Below, in pieces: positions 52,871-63,952 of a DNA stretch of 64,000 nt (its first letter is position 1; each line of letters opens with the position of its first letter). The stretch spans positions 620,001 to 684,000 of the forward strand of contig JANATG010000001.1 of assembly GCA_029449235.1 (NCBI GenBank), given 5' to 3'. Both the position numbers and the translations under genes were made by a program. The notes under the pieces were generated by a model. It saw only the letters and a list, made by a program, of their open reading frames with translations. It was not told the DNA's origin and ran no database searches. The DNA comes from Linnemannia schmuckeri (Eukaryota > Mortierellomycota > Mortierellomycetes > Mortierellales > Mortierellaceae).

Positions 52871-53700
52871 ACAACAACAGTGTGAGGCCATTAAGCTTTG
52901 CTGTTCACCAGTTTTAGAAACTCATTTCACAGCAAGAAGGCATCCTGGATTCCTGGAACCGTCTCACCAAACATTGACAAACAAAAATGACCCAATGGAA
53001 ATAAGCAAGGAGCAGTGGAAACAAGCACGGCGTGTTGTTTTGGAACAGCAAAGAGGTCGAGAGATGGCTTTCAGTGCAATTGGGTATTATTTGGTAAAGT
53101 CTGCGTTGAAACAGTCGGAAAGCAGTCATGCAAAAGGGTGCAAAACAACAAGGAAGAAATGGAAATCATACAAGGAAAATGGAAAATAGACATGAAGAAA
53201 TGGGAAATCACTGGGAAAGGTCGAGAGAAAAGAATGACACGCTTGTACCATGCGCGCATGGTTAAATGCGCCGCAATCGAAAAATCGTGGAAGAAAGAAG
53301 GAAAACGACGTGGAAAAAAAAAAAAAAAAAAAATGGAAAGTGGAAAGTGGAAAGTGGAAAAAGATGTAGAAAAGGACGTGGAAAAAAAGTAAAGACAACT
53401 AACCAATTAGACCACAGAATTTTTTCCACCTTTTTCCTCTTGCCACTTTCCACGCGGTGAACGAAGCTCAGACCTGAAAAATGGAAATCAAGAAGGAAAT
53501 ATGAAAATAAACAAGGAGAAGAGGAACTGACAAGGAAAAAGAGGAAACTGACTAGGAAACCAAGGAGCCATGGAAAAGCGGAAACCGACAAGGAAACCAA
53601 GGAAACCAGCCACGGATAGGCGCCTCAGGCAGGCACCAATAGATTCCATATAAAACAAACACTGGATCCATTTAACAGTTGTTTAATTGGGTTCTTGCTT
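52871..53700. repeat. Purine-rich low-complexity DNA
   Basis: From about 53000 to 53640 the + strand is a long succession of GGAAA, GGAAAGT and AAGGAAACC units, including a GGAAAGT tandem at about 53330-53360 and an A-run near 53317-53333. No gene. It abuts the end of TRM61. Confidence 0.65.
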
Positions 53701-55171
53701 CTACTTCTCCATTGTCGCTGTTGCTGCTGCTGCTGCTGCTTTAATCTCGGTCAAGCTGGGGCCCTGAGTAGCAGGCGTAAAAGTCGCAAACATGAGGTAC
53801 GAGGTATGACCACGCTGCTCGGCAGGGAGGCGAGTCACCACCACATTCTTGGGCTCGATTCTCTCTCTTGGCTCGGCAACAGCAGCAGAGGCAGAGGCAG
53901 TAGTCTCAGCAGGGGTAGTAGCCTCCGATCCAATGACGGGTGTCGAGGTCGTTGTCGACACACTGTCCTCCATCTCAGATCCTGTAGTCGAGCTAGGTGT
54001 AGCTGCTGCAGATGATTGGTTGCTGTCATCGACAGAAGGTTCCATCTTGACGCTCTTGTTGATATGGCCACTGCTGCTGCTGTTCTCATCATCCTGAGTG
54101 CTGCTATTATCGTCGCGCACCACACGAGGGGTGGCGCGCTTTCTCTTCTTCTCAACCGCCCGCTGCTTCTCCATGGCCTCATCAATGGTCCACATAGGGA
54201 TCACACGGATCTCGTTGAAGCGGATCAAGCACTCGTACATCTGAATGTCGACAAATCCGTGCTCGTTCAGTGCTGTGACGGTCCTGGAGATCTGCTCGAT
54301 ACAAGGGCTGAACGTGCAAATCTTACCGACCTTATTCTGTTTGAACGCCTTCTTTGCTGACGCCACCGCCTCCCAAGGTGCAGGCAAATCCAAAAAGACT
54401 ATAAGAGATGGTATTGAAGAGGGTTAGAAATACTCTCATTCTTTGAATCATGCTGCGGCGATCCGTACCAGAGCAACTGTAGAGTCATACGAGATAAGAC
54501 ACTTACTGGCGTCAACCTCGTCCTCAAGGTCAAATCCATCCTTGCAGACATCTCTGCAGCGCAAGGTGACCATATCCGACAATCCATGCTCCTCAAACTC
54601 CTTCTTTGCGGCATTGACACGCTCCTGATGGTATTCGAACGTATAGAGATGTCCGTGGGGTGCCAATGTCCTTGCGATTGAGTGAGAGAACGATCCCGAT
54701 CCAGTTCCAGACTCAATCATCGACATTCCAGGCTTGAGATTCAAATAGTTCATGACGAACGAGATGTCGGCAATGTACAGAATCTGGGTCCGGTGAGGCA
54801 AGACCAAGGTCCAGAGTTCCGGAGTAGGGTAGAGCAGGTAGAGAAATCCACGGCCGGTGTTTGAGCCCAGTTTTGTGCCGTATTCCAGTCCAATCATGTC
54901 CGAGTGCTTGTAGCTTCCAAATTTGCAGTTGAAGTATTCTCCATCCTTGACGCGGATAATGCTCATGTTCTCCCTGCTCTATAGGTTATTAAAGACGGTA
55001 TAATAGAGTGGCTGTTTAACACAGAGGTCATATAAGTGTGAACTGATATTTCCTGTATGGCTGCGAAAAGGGATATCGTACCAGGTACATGACGACATTG
55101 TCGCCGTCCTCGATGGTGTTGTTTTTCTTGTACGTGGCGAAGCTCTGCTTCTCGACTGCTGTTTCGCTCAT
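53701..55171 (-). CDS. TRM61: tRNA (adenine-58-N1)-methyltransferase catalytic subunit
   Basis: With Trm6, makes m1A58 in the T-loop of tRNAs, including initiator tRNA-Met. Three exons (55171-55082, 54978-54507, 54398-53701), 419 aa. The N-terminal beta-domain includes YLSRENMSIIRV and HSDMIGLEYGTKLGS. The Rossmann methyltransferase core shows RTQILYIADISFVMNYLNLKPGM, the SAM-binding ESGTGSGSFSHSIARTLAPHGHLYTFEYH, and VFLDLPAPWEA (here IFLDLPAPWEA across the intron), the catalytic DLPAPW motif of TrmI enzymes. CTFSPCIEQISRT follows. A disordered Ser/Thr/Asp-rich insert of about 100 residues precedes the conserved end RLPAEQRGHTSYLMFATF, and an Ala-rich tail follows. Divergent from the RNase P/MRP protein gene with 274 bp between starts. 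Confidence 0.95.
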
Positions 55172-55445
55172 GTTGGAGGTCGGAGGAGGATGTGGATGGG
55201 TTTAGGTGATGGCGCAACGACAGGGACAACCAGGCAAGCGATCACCTTGTTCTCCAAGAAAGAAAAAGAAAAAAAGAAATCAAAGGCAGTCACACCAACG
55301 CTGTTTTGGTTTTGTGTGGCTGAACAACCCACCAATTCACCTTTTGAACTGCTTCTCACTTAAGTTTCGCCACAACGCCAAACACCACAACAAAGCCCAG
55401 GACAAAAGAACACCAACAAACATCCTCCACAACAATCAACCGACC
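55172..55445. promoter_or_regulatory. Shared promoter of TRM61 and Rpr2-like gene
   Basis: 274 bp between divergent starts of two tRNA-processing genes. A-rich near 55255-55285; no specific site recognised. Bidirectional use is inferred from spacing. Confidence 0.45.
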
Positions 55446-56729
55446 ATGAGCGAAGCGAATAGCAGAGCTGCGCGACTACAATTCCTCTGGAAGGCATCCC
55501 ACCTTCTCCTCGCACAATGCCCCGGTGCCTCATCCCATTACATGTCCCAGTTCCTTTCCCTCGCCAACGACCACGACCTCCGCCTTCACAAAGATATCCA
55601 GACAAGGTCCTGTGCCGCCTGTGGGACCATCTTTGTCCCTGGCGTCAATTCTAAAGTCAGAGTTGTCCCTGTCCCGGAGACGCGTGCTGAACGAGAGAAA
55701 CGGAAACGAGTCGAGCGCAAGAAGGCTAAGCAGGACAAGAAGCAACAGAAGGCACAGGAAACAGAAGGAGAAGCAGCTGATCTGGCGGCCACGGCCTCTT
55801 CTTCGTCTAGCGATCACTGCACAACAACCACAACGAGTCAACTCGCAGGATCTGGACCAGACATTACCAAAACTACAACGAATACAAAGTCACCACAAGT
55901 ACCACCGCGTTCCAAGAAAATCATCCGCATCACACCGCACACAGAACTTGCTCAACAACAACAGCAACAACAGAACCAGCAACGCATCAACATTCGGAAC
56001 GGTTCTAGTGCTGCGGCCAACACTACTCAAAAACCCGGCAAACACGCCAACCAGATCTTGAATCATATTATTTACTCCTGTCAACGCTGCGATCGTGTCA
56101 CGGAACTGCCAGGAACCAAAGAAGGATTTCTCAACACACGTGTCAAGGTCACCAAACCAGTCTCCCAACGACGGAAACTCAAGGCCCTGCAAAAGCAGCA
56201 GCAGCAACTACAGGAGCCTGCTGCCGTTGGAGCTATTTCTGCGTCGAGTACAAACCCTTCGACACCGAAAGCAGCAACATCTGGGTCACAACCACTCAAT
56301 ACAATCACATCTGCAAGATTCTCGCCCAAACTACCAAGCACGCCGACTAACAACAAGAATACAAACGTAAAGCGGCTGGCCTCCTCGTACTCTTCACCAT
56401 CTCCAGCAGCAGTAGGACACCAGGACTCGAAACGAACAAAGTACTCCGTTTCGTTACCGGCCTCACCCACCACAGGTCTCTCAAGAGCAACATCCGCCGC
56501 ATCCTCTGCTGCAACATCACCAGCAGTCTCGCCACGTCCCTTTGGATCAGACGACAAGAAACCTGGTCTCGGCGGTGGGGGTGGCAACAACAAAAAGAAA
56601 AAGAAAGGAGGCCTTATGAGCATGCTCGCTAGCCAAAAATCCAAAGACTCTGATGCTGGTTCTGGCGGATCTGCTGGTGGCAGTGGCAGCGGTGACAGTG
56701 TCCTCGCCAACTTTTTGATGGGTCTCTAA
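55446..56729 (+). CDS. RNase P/MRP protein subunit, Rpr2/Rpp21/Snm1 family
   Basis: Single exon, 427 aa. The first 75 residues match the family: RLQFLWKASHLLLAQC, a helix, then RLHKDIQTRSCAACGTIFVPGVNSKVRV, where CxxC supplies half of the zinc site. The second Cys pair, CQRCDRVTELPG, comes about 120 residues later instead of about 30, separated by a Lys-rich and Ser/Thr/Gln-rich insert (about residues 85-195). The C-terminus is disordered, with a Gly/Lys run (GGGGGNNKKKKKGG). Family members bind and fold the RNA of RNase P or RNase MRP for tRNA or rRNA processing. Which complex this one serves cannot be decided; the large insert and tail are unusual for Rpp21. Confidence 0.8.
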   Translation: MSEANSRAARLQFLWKASHLLLAQCPGASSHYMSQFLSLANDHDLRLHKDIQTRSCAACGTIFVPGVNSKVRVVPVPETRAEREKRKRVERKKAKQDKKQQKAQETEGEAADLAATASSSSSDHCTTTTTSQLAGSGPDITKTTTNTKSPQVPPRSKKIIRITPHTELAQQQQQQQNQQRINIRNGSSAAANTTQKPGKHANQILNHIIYSCQRCDRVTELPGTKEGFLNTRVKVTKPVSQRRKLKALQKQQQQLQEPAAVGAISASSTNPSTPKAATSGSQPLNTITSARFSPKLPSTPTNNKNTNVKRLASSYSSPSPAAVGHQDSKRTKYSVSLPASPTTGLSRATSAASSAATSPAVSPRPFGSDDKKPGLGGGGGNNKKKKKGGLMSMLASQKSKDSDAGSGGSAGGSGSGDSVLANFLMGL

Positions 56730-56868
56730 AGCCCTTGTTTGTCAGCGACACCAATAAAAAGAACAGAAATTAACAAAAACTGCACCATCGTTTCTAAAAA
56801 AAAAGGTCATTTATTATTTTGGAAGGAAACACACTCCAAAAGAAAAGATCGGTAGAGCTGTGCGATAT

Positions 56869-59323
56869 TTAAGGGAAAGCACGGCCAGTGAATCTTGGGT
56901 ACAAGCAGGCATCACGGACGGTGTGAAGGTTCAACAACCAGGCAATGTAACGCTCAACACCAAGACCGAATCCTCCGTGCTCCGAGGTTCCGTACTTGCG
57001 CTGCTCAGTGAACCAGTAGTAAGGGTTGGGGTCAAGACCCTCGCGAGTGTAGGCGGCCATCAACTCCTCCAAATCAGAGATACGCATCGATCCTCCAACA
57101 ATCTCTCCAACACCAGGCATCAGCACATCAACCGACTCAGTCAAGGCGTTGTTCTCGGGGCAGCGCTTCATGTAGAACGACTTAATCTCGGCAGGGAAAC
57201 GGCACAAGAAGATGGGGCGGTTGATCTTGTCGGTCATGGCACGCTCGGGAGCCTCGGGGATATCCTCACCGACCTCGTAGAAGGTACCGTCCTCCTTCTT
57301 GATGTTGTTGTCCTTCAAGTACTGGATAGCCTCGGTGTAGTCCATGCGCAAGAAAGGGCGTTCGGGCTTCTTGAAGCCGGGGTTGAGCTTGTAGATAATA
57401 TCGGCAGAGGGCTTGTGGGCCAAAGTGCGGTCGATGACATCGCAGACCATCTCCTCCAATTGCTCGAGCAAATCATCAAAGGTAATGAAAGCCATTTCAG
57501 CTTCGCAATGGGTGTACTCGGACAAGTGGCGACGGGTGTGAGACTTCTCGGCACGGAAGGACTCGGCCAAGCAGTAGACATCTCCCAAGGAGGGAAGGCA
57601 GGTCTCCAAGTACAACTGGGAGGACTGAGTCAAGTAAGCCTTCTCGTTGTAGTAGTTGAGCTCGAACAAAGTCGAACCTCCCTCGACCGAGGTCTGGACC
57701 ATGGCGGGAGGAGTGACCTCAGTGAAACCGCGGTTGTCAAAGTGGTCGCGGAAAGCCTTCATGACCTGGGAGCGAACCTTCAAGATACCGGAAGCCTTCT
57801 CCTCACGCAAGACCAAGTGACGGAGATCGTACTTGACGGAGGGGTCAGAGTTCTCGTTGACCTTGTTGGACATGGCCTCTTCACCACCGGGGGCCTTTCC
57901 AATGCACTCCCAGTAGTCAACAGTCAACTCGTGGTTATCAGGAGCCTATTTGTTGTAATAGCGCGCATTGAACGTTGAGTTAGATATTTGGTATACGTGA
58001 ACAAGATTTGCATATCCATAGTATGTCCAGTTGTCAGAAAAAGCCATGGCCGCGTTGTTGATTTTCCACATACAGTCTTGCCCTCGGGAAGCTCATTAAT
58101 GACACCATAGACGGTGACGGTCGACTCGAGAGTAAGAGTAAGAGCATCGTAGGTTTGGCACTATTTTCCGATTCGTGCAAACAAAAAAAATGGAAACTTG
58201 TTAACAACGATATTTGACATGAGCGACTATCTCCAAGAAGAAAAAACATTATCCGGAATAATCCATACAATCCAATGGAGAAAAAATACTTACGAGGGTG
58301 TCGGTGAGGACACACTGGAGATATCCGGTACCGTCTCTGAGAATGATGAAGGTCATGTTCTTTCCCTGGACACGGAGACGGTGAACCCATCCTGAGACCT
58401 TGACGCGCTTGCCTCTGTTCTCAACACCGTTTCTGATCTTGATCTTCTGAGCGGCGGGCAAAGCAGGATCCTCGGTCAAGACAATAGACTTGGCGACCTC
58501 CAAAACGCGCTCGCGCTCCTCGGCAGCAGCCTTATCCTTGGCAGCCTGCTCAGAGGCCTGCTCGGCCTGTTTCTTGGCCTTCTTCTCGAGCTCAGCGACC
58601 TTCTTGACGGCCTTCTTCAAGGCAGCTCCGGAGATGGGGACGTAGGCAGAGGTCTCGTCAGTGCCGGCAGTAGCGGCCTTCCAGACCAAGATCTTGGCGC
58701 TATCACCGTGAACCTGAAGGGCTCTGGCGGCAGTCTGGTAGGGGAGCTTGGTGGAACCGTTGCCGGTCTCATCATGGCCCTTGGTCTCGTCGACATGGAC
58801 GACTATTGTGAAAACATACAATTGAGTAAAGAGAATGGTTGAGAGGTGTAATTTTTTTCCATATTGTTGCTGGGTATTGCGGATGCACACAGCCTTTCAA
58901 TTGAAAGAAAAGACATCCTCGTTCCAAAGGGAAATAAGGTCGTTCTGTAAGGTCGGGATGTTCTTTTTTGTTGCTGTTGTCGGGCTCTTCTGCTGTTCCT
59001 TTCAGTACATCTCTCGACAACTTCGTTGCTCCATAAGCCGGTCACCCTCTCCAGGCCGGGTACAACAACAGCTTGCTGATGTTGCTGTTGTTGTTGTTGT
59101 TGGTTATTGTTGTTGTTGTGGTTGTTGTGGTTGTTGTGGTTGTTGCTATTGGGTCCTGAAAGCCGCCCGTGCCTTGACTTGCTTTGTCCATTACTGCTGC
59201 AAAAGTGCAAGTGGGTCTGATGTCGTGTCTTGTTTTCGATTCCCAAAAAAGGAAGAGAGTAGTCCTGCCATGATCATTACCAGCGTTGAGGGAGAGGGAA
59301 TCGACGGCGATAGTGTCTGCCAT
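56869..59323 (-). CDS. NARS1: Asparaginyl-tRNA synthetase, cytoplasmic
   Basis: Charges tRNA-Asn. Four exons (59323-59281, 58802-58294, 58160-58074, 57945-56869), 571 aa. The eukaryote-specific N-terminal domain (VVHVDETKGHDETGNGSTKLPYQT.., then a Lys/Ala/Glu-rich helix) precedes the OB-fold anticodon domain (RVKVSGWVHRLRVQGKNMTFIILRDGTGYLQCV). The class II core has motif 1 (FRDHFDNRGFTEVTPP), motif 2 (CLAESFRAEKSHTRRHLSEYTHCEAEM) and motif 3 (GFGLGVERYIAWLLN). QTSVEGGSTLFELNYY and MPGVGEIVGGSMR are also typical. All catalytic motifs are intact. The first intron (about 478 nt) holds a GTT-rich repeat (59075-59150). Divergent from the acidic unknown gene with 220 bp between starts. Confidence 0.96.
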
Positions 59324-59543
59324 GGTTGTGGTATACAAAAAAAGTGGATGAAAGAGATTGATAAAGAAGAGGAAAAGAAAAAAGTGAAAATGAGTTTTGA
59401 AGTAGCTGCTTTTTATTGTGTTTATCGGGTACTTTGATCAGGTCACGTGGGTGTTGACTCACGACGTTCGTTTTTGCTAGCGAGAAAATAAGGAATCTCA
59501 TTTCTAACAGGAACAACAAACACCAGCAACACACGCGAGCACC
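59324..59543. promoter_or_regulatory. Shared promoter of NARS1 and the acidic unknown gene
   Basis: 220 bp between divergent starts; no recognised sites. A CACGTG-containing GTCACGTGGG lies at 59441-59450, a possible bHLH-type E-box; this is motif spotting only. Confidence 0.4.
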
Positions 59544-61450
59544 ATGGAAGAACAACACCAAGGCAACAGCCAGCTGATGACACCTCCAGCATCACCACTG
59601 CCGGGAGGAGTGGAGGAAGAATTCGAGTCAGAACAAGAATTCCAACAAAAGGAGAAATATGACCAAGAATACGACCAGGAATACGACCAGGAATACGACC
59701 AGGAGGGATACGAGGGGGAGGACGAAGTAGAGACGGCATACGAGGAGGAATATGACGAAGAGGAAGAATACGACGAAGAAGAGGAGGATGATCTATACAA
59801 CTGGAGGGACGGCCTGGAACTGCTCCTGCCTGGCGAGTCAAATTCAGGATATCGTGGAATGTTCTCTTGTATGCTACAGCTTGAATCCAGCATACGCGTC
59901 AAAAATGCACCACGCAGAATGTGTTCCTCAGAATACCTAGAATTTATTGACAATCGCCTCCAAGAGCAAGGACGACAAATGCGATGTCAGGAAAGACAAA
60001 GGCGACGACAAGAACGGGAATTCGAACGATTACCACAACCGCCGCGGTCGTCGTCTCCTCCTCCTCTTGTACAGACACATCAACCGGCACTCTGCTACTA
60101 CGACCTGGCACCCTACCGGGACTTTCCTGATGAGCCTGTTTGGAATCAAACGGAACCCATCCCCATGTCCGTTGAGGAGCAGGAGGAGGACCGGAAACGG
60201 ATGGAGTATCATCAAAAGACCCTAGAGGACATGGACCAGAATATGAAGGAGGAGTTTATGCACTATATTGCTCTCGCAGACTCTCAACAACAACAATTTC
60301 CTCAAGACCCGCTAAGAGTGTCAATGGTCCTCGTCGACACAGAACACCTAAGCGCGAGTCAGACGGGAGGGCACGGTGAAGGTAGTAGCAGCAGCAACTC
60401 TCAGGGCCTTCCTCCATCAACGTATATCAGCGATTCAGAGAAACCCTTTCCGTGGTCAGATGATGATGAGGAAGAGGCTGAAGAGTCTGCAGAGGAGCAA
60501 GAAAGGGAGATGTCTAGTATCGAGCGATCTCTCAGGGCGCAGGCTGTCACGGCCCTCCATAACCCATCTGTCATGCTAATGCATTCAATTTCCATGAATG
60601 AGGTAAGGCTCTTTTGTTCGTAGGCGAGACCGCAGCTCTTTCTTTTTTTGGATGAATCATGGACTTTTTGAAGCATTGAAACTATGCACGATCCTTAATA
60701 TTTTCCCTTTGACTCACGGCATTTTTTTAATGCTTCTATCATTCTTGCTATACTATTCTTCTCTGACTTAGACTCCAACAAGAACTCGACTGCGGATGTA
60801 CCGGTAAGCAAAAGACCTCCTTTCTTCTCCTTTTTTGACCATCTTCGTCATTTTTTTTCTTCTCCGGCTCGTCCACTTGTCCCGTTGTTTATCTATCATC
60901 ACCAATTCATTTTTCTTTATGACTCCACAGTTAATTAACCTCGGCAATTTTTACATTTCGACAAACTTCGCTCATATTCTTATGACTCGACGCATTGACT
61001 ACCGCCACCCTTCTTCACCAAAAATACTTCGCCCAATATCATTTCCCATGATCGCCTTGTTTTTCTTTCTCGATAACTCCGCATAATATCTCACCTTGAC
61101 ATTTCCCATGAATATTTACCTTGATGACTCATAGACATTTGACAGGACAACCGCAGCCGCCTCACGAATACGCTCCCGAATCGGCCAAGCAGGCCTACAG
61201 AGAATCAGGAGGCAGGCTCCTCGATGAACACAATTACCACCCTCATCATCTTACCGACAGTCACGCCTCCTCTTCCTCCTCTTCTTCTACTGCGGCTGCG
61301 GGAACGGAGCACTATCAACACCACAACCACCACAGTCATCATCATCATCATCACCACCACATGAACTCGTCATCAAGCCACGTCGATGATGATGTTCCTA
61401 TGGATGACGAGTTTGGTCCGACTTACTTTCAAGGAGCCCTCAATGATTAG
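59544..61450 (+). CDS. Acidic, low-complexity protein of unknown function
   Basis: Three exons (59544-60602, 60772-60803, 61135-61450), 468 aa; the phases only work with the acceptor at 61134, so the model is well constrained. Residues 20-90 are Glu/Asp/Tyr-rich with a DQEY tandem (12-bp repeat near 59659-59705). A more ordered middle (DLYNWRDGLELLLPGESNSGYRGMFSC, APYRDFPDEPVWNQTEPIP) and an Arg/Gln/Glu helix follow. Another acidic Ser-rich block lies near residues 300-325. Exon 3 adds PQPPHEYAPESAKQAYRESGG, a His run (about eight) and an acidic end DDDVPMDDEFGP. No membrane span or signal peptide. Not recognised; nuclear or scaffold roles would be guesses. Confidence 0.65.
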
Positions 61451-61612
61451 GCCATCAAAAACCTTGCTTTTCTCCACATATCCCTAGTTCTTTTTACAGC
61501 TTCAGTAACATTAAGGCAGTAAAAACCACATACGAACGGAAAAATTGCAATGTTCATATTTTTTTTTTATTTGCAAAAGCAATTTTCAAACGAAGAAAAG
61601 ATGATAATCAGA
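61451..61612. terminator. Short convergent 3' region
   Basis: 162 bp between the stops of two convergent genes. T-rich stretch at 61559-61570 and AATAAA-like A/T content; both transcripts probably end here. Confidence 0.35.
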
Positions 61613-63952
61613 TCAAGGCTTAGCAGCACGCTGGTGCCGCTTGTGGAACCAGCCCCAAGGTCGCTTAGCCTCTTCCTCCTTTCTCTGACGATGATGAGCC
61701 TCCATCCGATGGATCCACTTCTTGCCCGCAGGAGTAGCCGCCAAATGCTCGACCTTGCGCTGGATCCTATCACCCGCATCCTGGACCATCTTGGACTTAA
61801 TCACCTTGGCCACCCGCTTGTTGACATCTTGTGCAAACTGAGTCTGGAAAACTTCCTCAACCTTCTTGACCACCTTCAAGTGCACATCTTGGACCTTCTC
61901 GGTCTTCCACACCTTCTCCATTCGATCCTCAGCGTCCGCCAGAACCCTGTCAGCTCGCCTCAGAAGCTCCTCCGCATTCATACGTTCTGCCATCGCTTGG
62001 ACTCGCTTGGACTTCAGCAGTTTCTCGACTTGGTCCTCGACTTCGACCATGAGGTCATCCATCTTTTGGAGGACCTTCTCGGCTGTGGGGAACTTGGCTG
62101 CCTCGGCGGCCGCCTGCCCAGACCGCTTGAAGGACTGGAACTGCTCATCCAAGAGGACAATCATATCCTTTTGCTCCTTGCGTTCCTTCTTGTGTTGCTT
62201 GCCCTTGGAGCACCGCTCAAAGAACCGGTTCTTCAATTGATGCGCGCCCTGGTGTGCTCTCGCCAAGATGTCCCAACTGTGCGTCGCCAAATAGTCCTGA
62301 CGGCTGAAAAGCTGATCCACCCACGTCGATAACTTTACGAAAAGTCGTTTGGCCGAATGCAAGGTGTAGGAGAGCGCAGTATTGGTCATGTCGTGAACGT
62401 CGCAGAGGACTGGCTGAAGAAATCCCCACTGCTGGCCCATCCACTTGACTGTATTGTTCGAAAGGTGCTTGACCATAGGAGCCGAGAGTCGTTGGAGTTG
62501 ATCTTTCCACGTCTGGTTCGCATCATCATCCTCGTCGTCCTCAAAGTCGTCGAGCTTGTCGAGAGAAGTGTGTGTCGGATTTGATGTTGCCTTTGTGTTC
62601 CTCCAGCCAAATTTGCAATTGCCACTGTGAACACCTACTCCTGAGCAATGTGACGATTTGGTGTCCTTCCCAGACTTGATGCGACCGGCGGGTGAGACGA
62701 CGACTCTCTTGGGCCAGACAAGCTCTCGGGGCGTCAGAGGCACCTTTGTGCCATTCGCAAACCAGATATGCAAAAAGTGCTGCGTCTTGGTAGGGCAAAG
62801 CCAGGAAGACAAAGGAACATCCGCAAAGGCACCTCGAGGATGGCGCTTGCGAAGAAGAGCGACATAAATCTTGAAGGTTCCATTGCCGAGATCTTGAACG
62901 ATCGGGTCTCCTACATCAGGAGTGCTCTCGATAGGGGCTCCTCGAACCGACCATGCCTTATCATCACCCAGGATCCGGATATGGAAAGGATGCTGATGCT
63001 TGCCCTTGTACGGCGTTCCCTTAGCCGTCAGAAAGTCGACGTGAGCGACTCCCATGCGACCATTCTGGACATAGTCGATCTGTCGGATAATAGCATGTGA
63101 TGGCTGCGAGAAAGTACCAGAGCCCATGTTGGTGCCCACCAGAACTGCCAGCATGACTGTCAACGCCATAAAGAACACGCCCACGCCTGTTGTGAGGTGA
63201 TCCTGCAACTTTATACCCCAGACCAAATCCATGTATAGTCCCTGGTTCATAAACCCCTTGACGACATTCCACTTTTCGCAGATCGGGTCAAGCATGGACG
63301 CTTGGACAGGGGTACTTCCGTCGACGAGGTGCTGGATATGAATGCTGAGAAGGTCCTGCATGGTGAAGCAAGATTGCAAGATGACGTGGACTTGCTGGCT
63401 GAAGGTAGAGTCAGCCCGTCGTAGTATTGGTTGACGGAGGTGGGTAGCCAGTTGCTGACGGAGATTGATCGTGGCGAATGGGTCGAGGTATTCTTCCGTC
63501 GACACGAGGACAAGGATAGGGAGGAGAGCCTGGGCGAACTGAAGTAGGTTCTGAGCGTCGTGTCGAGTGGGTCCAGAGGCTGGCAGGACGTAGACACACA
63601 GATCAGTGCTCTCGTTTTCGTTTTGAGCACCCCCTGCAGCAGCAGAGTCCGCCAATTCGGTCACAAAGTGTGGCCTGGGAATGCCGGACGTGTGTTGATA
63701 TTTGTGCTGCAGAATAAAGTTGGTGGTAATCTTTTCTTGGATCCGGGTCGATGTGTCGTCTGTGAGTTCTCGTCCGGTGACCTTAATCCGAAAGATACGA
63801 TGATCTCCAGTAAATTCGGTGGACTCGAGGGTTGTAAGCCCAGGGATCGCTGCTTCTGTATGAGGTTGGTGAACACGAGTGCTTGCAGCGACGAGATGGG
63901 AAGCGAGAGCAGAAGCAGAAGCAGACGCAGATGACGGTGTTGGCAAAGACAT
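61613..63952 (-). CDS. Unknown single-pass membrane protein with long coiled coil
   Basis: One uninterrupted frame from the stop at 61613 to the right edge. ATG at 63950-63952 (MSLPTPSSASA) is the first ATG inside the window and gives 779 aa, but the frame stays open to the edge, so the true start may be outside. Layout from that ATG: Ser/Ala-rich leader; a globular-looking region with RIFRIKVTGRELTDDTS and DPFATINLRQQLATHLRQPI; one strong membrane span near residues 254-274 (GVGVFFMALTVMLAVLVG); a second mixed domain (HQHPFHIRILGDDKAWSVRG, FKIYVALLRKRHPRGAF, FLHIWFANGTKVPLTPRELVW), which reads like a beta-sandwich; an acidic linker; and a basic, mostly helical end of about 190 residues (EKVLQKMDDLMVEVEDQVEKLL, heptad-like). 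Cys-poor. Family not recognised. An unspliced 2.3-kb frame is unusual next to its intron-rich neighbours. Confidence 0.75.
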   Translation of the reverse strand: MSLPTPSSASASASALASHLVAASTRVHQPHTEAAIPGLTTLESTEFTGDHRIFRIKVTGRELTDDTSTRIQEKITTNFILQHKYQHTSGIPRPHFVTELADSAAAGGAQNENESTDLCVYVLPASGPTRHDAQNLLQFAQALLPILVLVSTEEYLDPFATINLRQQLATHLRQPILRRADSTFSQQVHVILQSCFTMQDLLSIHIQHLVDGSTPVQASMLDPICEKWNVVKGFMNQGLYMDLVWGIKLQDHLTTGVGVFFMALTVMLAVLVGTNMGSGTFSQPSHAIIRQIDYVQNGRMGVAHVDFLTAKGTPYKGKHQHPFHIRILGDDKAWSVRGAPIESTPDVGDPIVQDLGNGTFKIYVALLRKRHPRGAFADVPLSSWLCPTKTQHFLHIWFANGTKVPLTPRELVWPKRVVVSPAGRIKSGKDTKSSHCSGVGVHSGNCKFGWRNTKATSNPTHTSLDKLDDFEDDEDDDANQTWKDQLQRLSAPMVKHLSNNTVKWMGQQWGFLQPVLCDVHDMTNTALSYTLHSAKRLFVKLSTWVDQLFSRQDYLATHSWDILARAHQGAHQLKNRFFERCSKGKQHKKERKEQKDMIVLLDEQFQSFKRSGQAAAEAAKFPTAEKVLQKMDDLMVEVEDQVEKLLKSKRVQAMAERMNAEELLRRADRVLADAEDRMEKVWKTEKVQDVHLKVVKKVEEVFQTQFAQDVNKRVAKVIKSKMVQDAGDRIQRKVEHLAATPAGKKWIHRMEAHHRQRKEEEAKRPWGWFHKRHQRAAKP

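Noticed and set aside
56860..57978. 372-codon open frame on the + strand across NARS1
   Set aside because: Mirror of the strongly biased synthetase codons; Leu/Val/Gly text without a family; the opposite strand carries all class II motifs.
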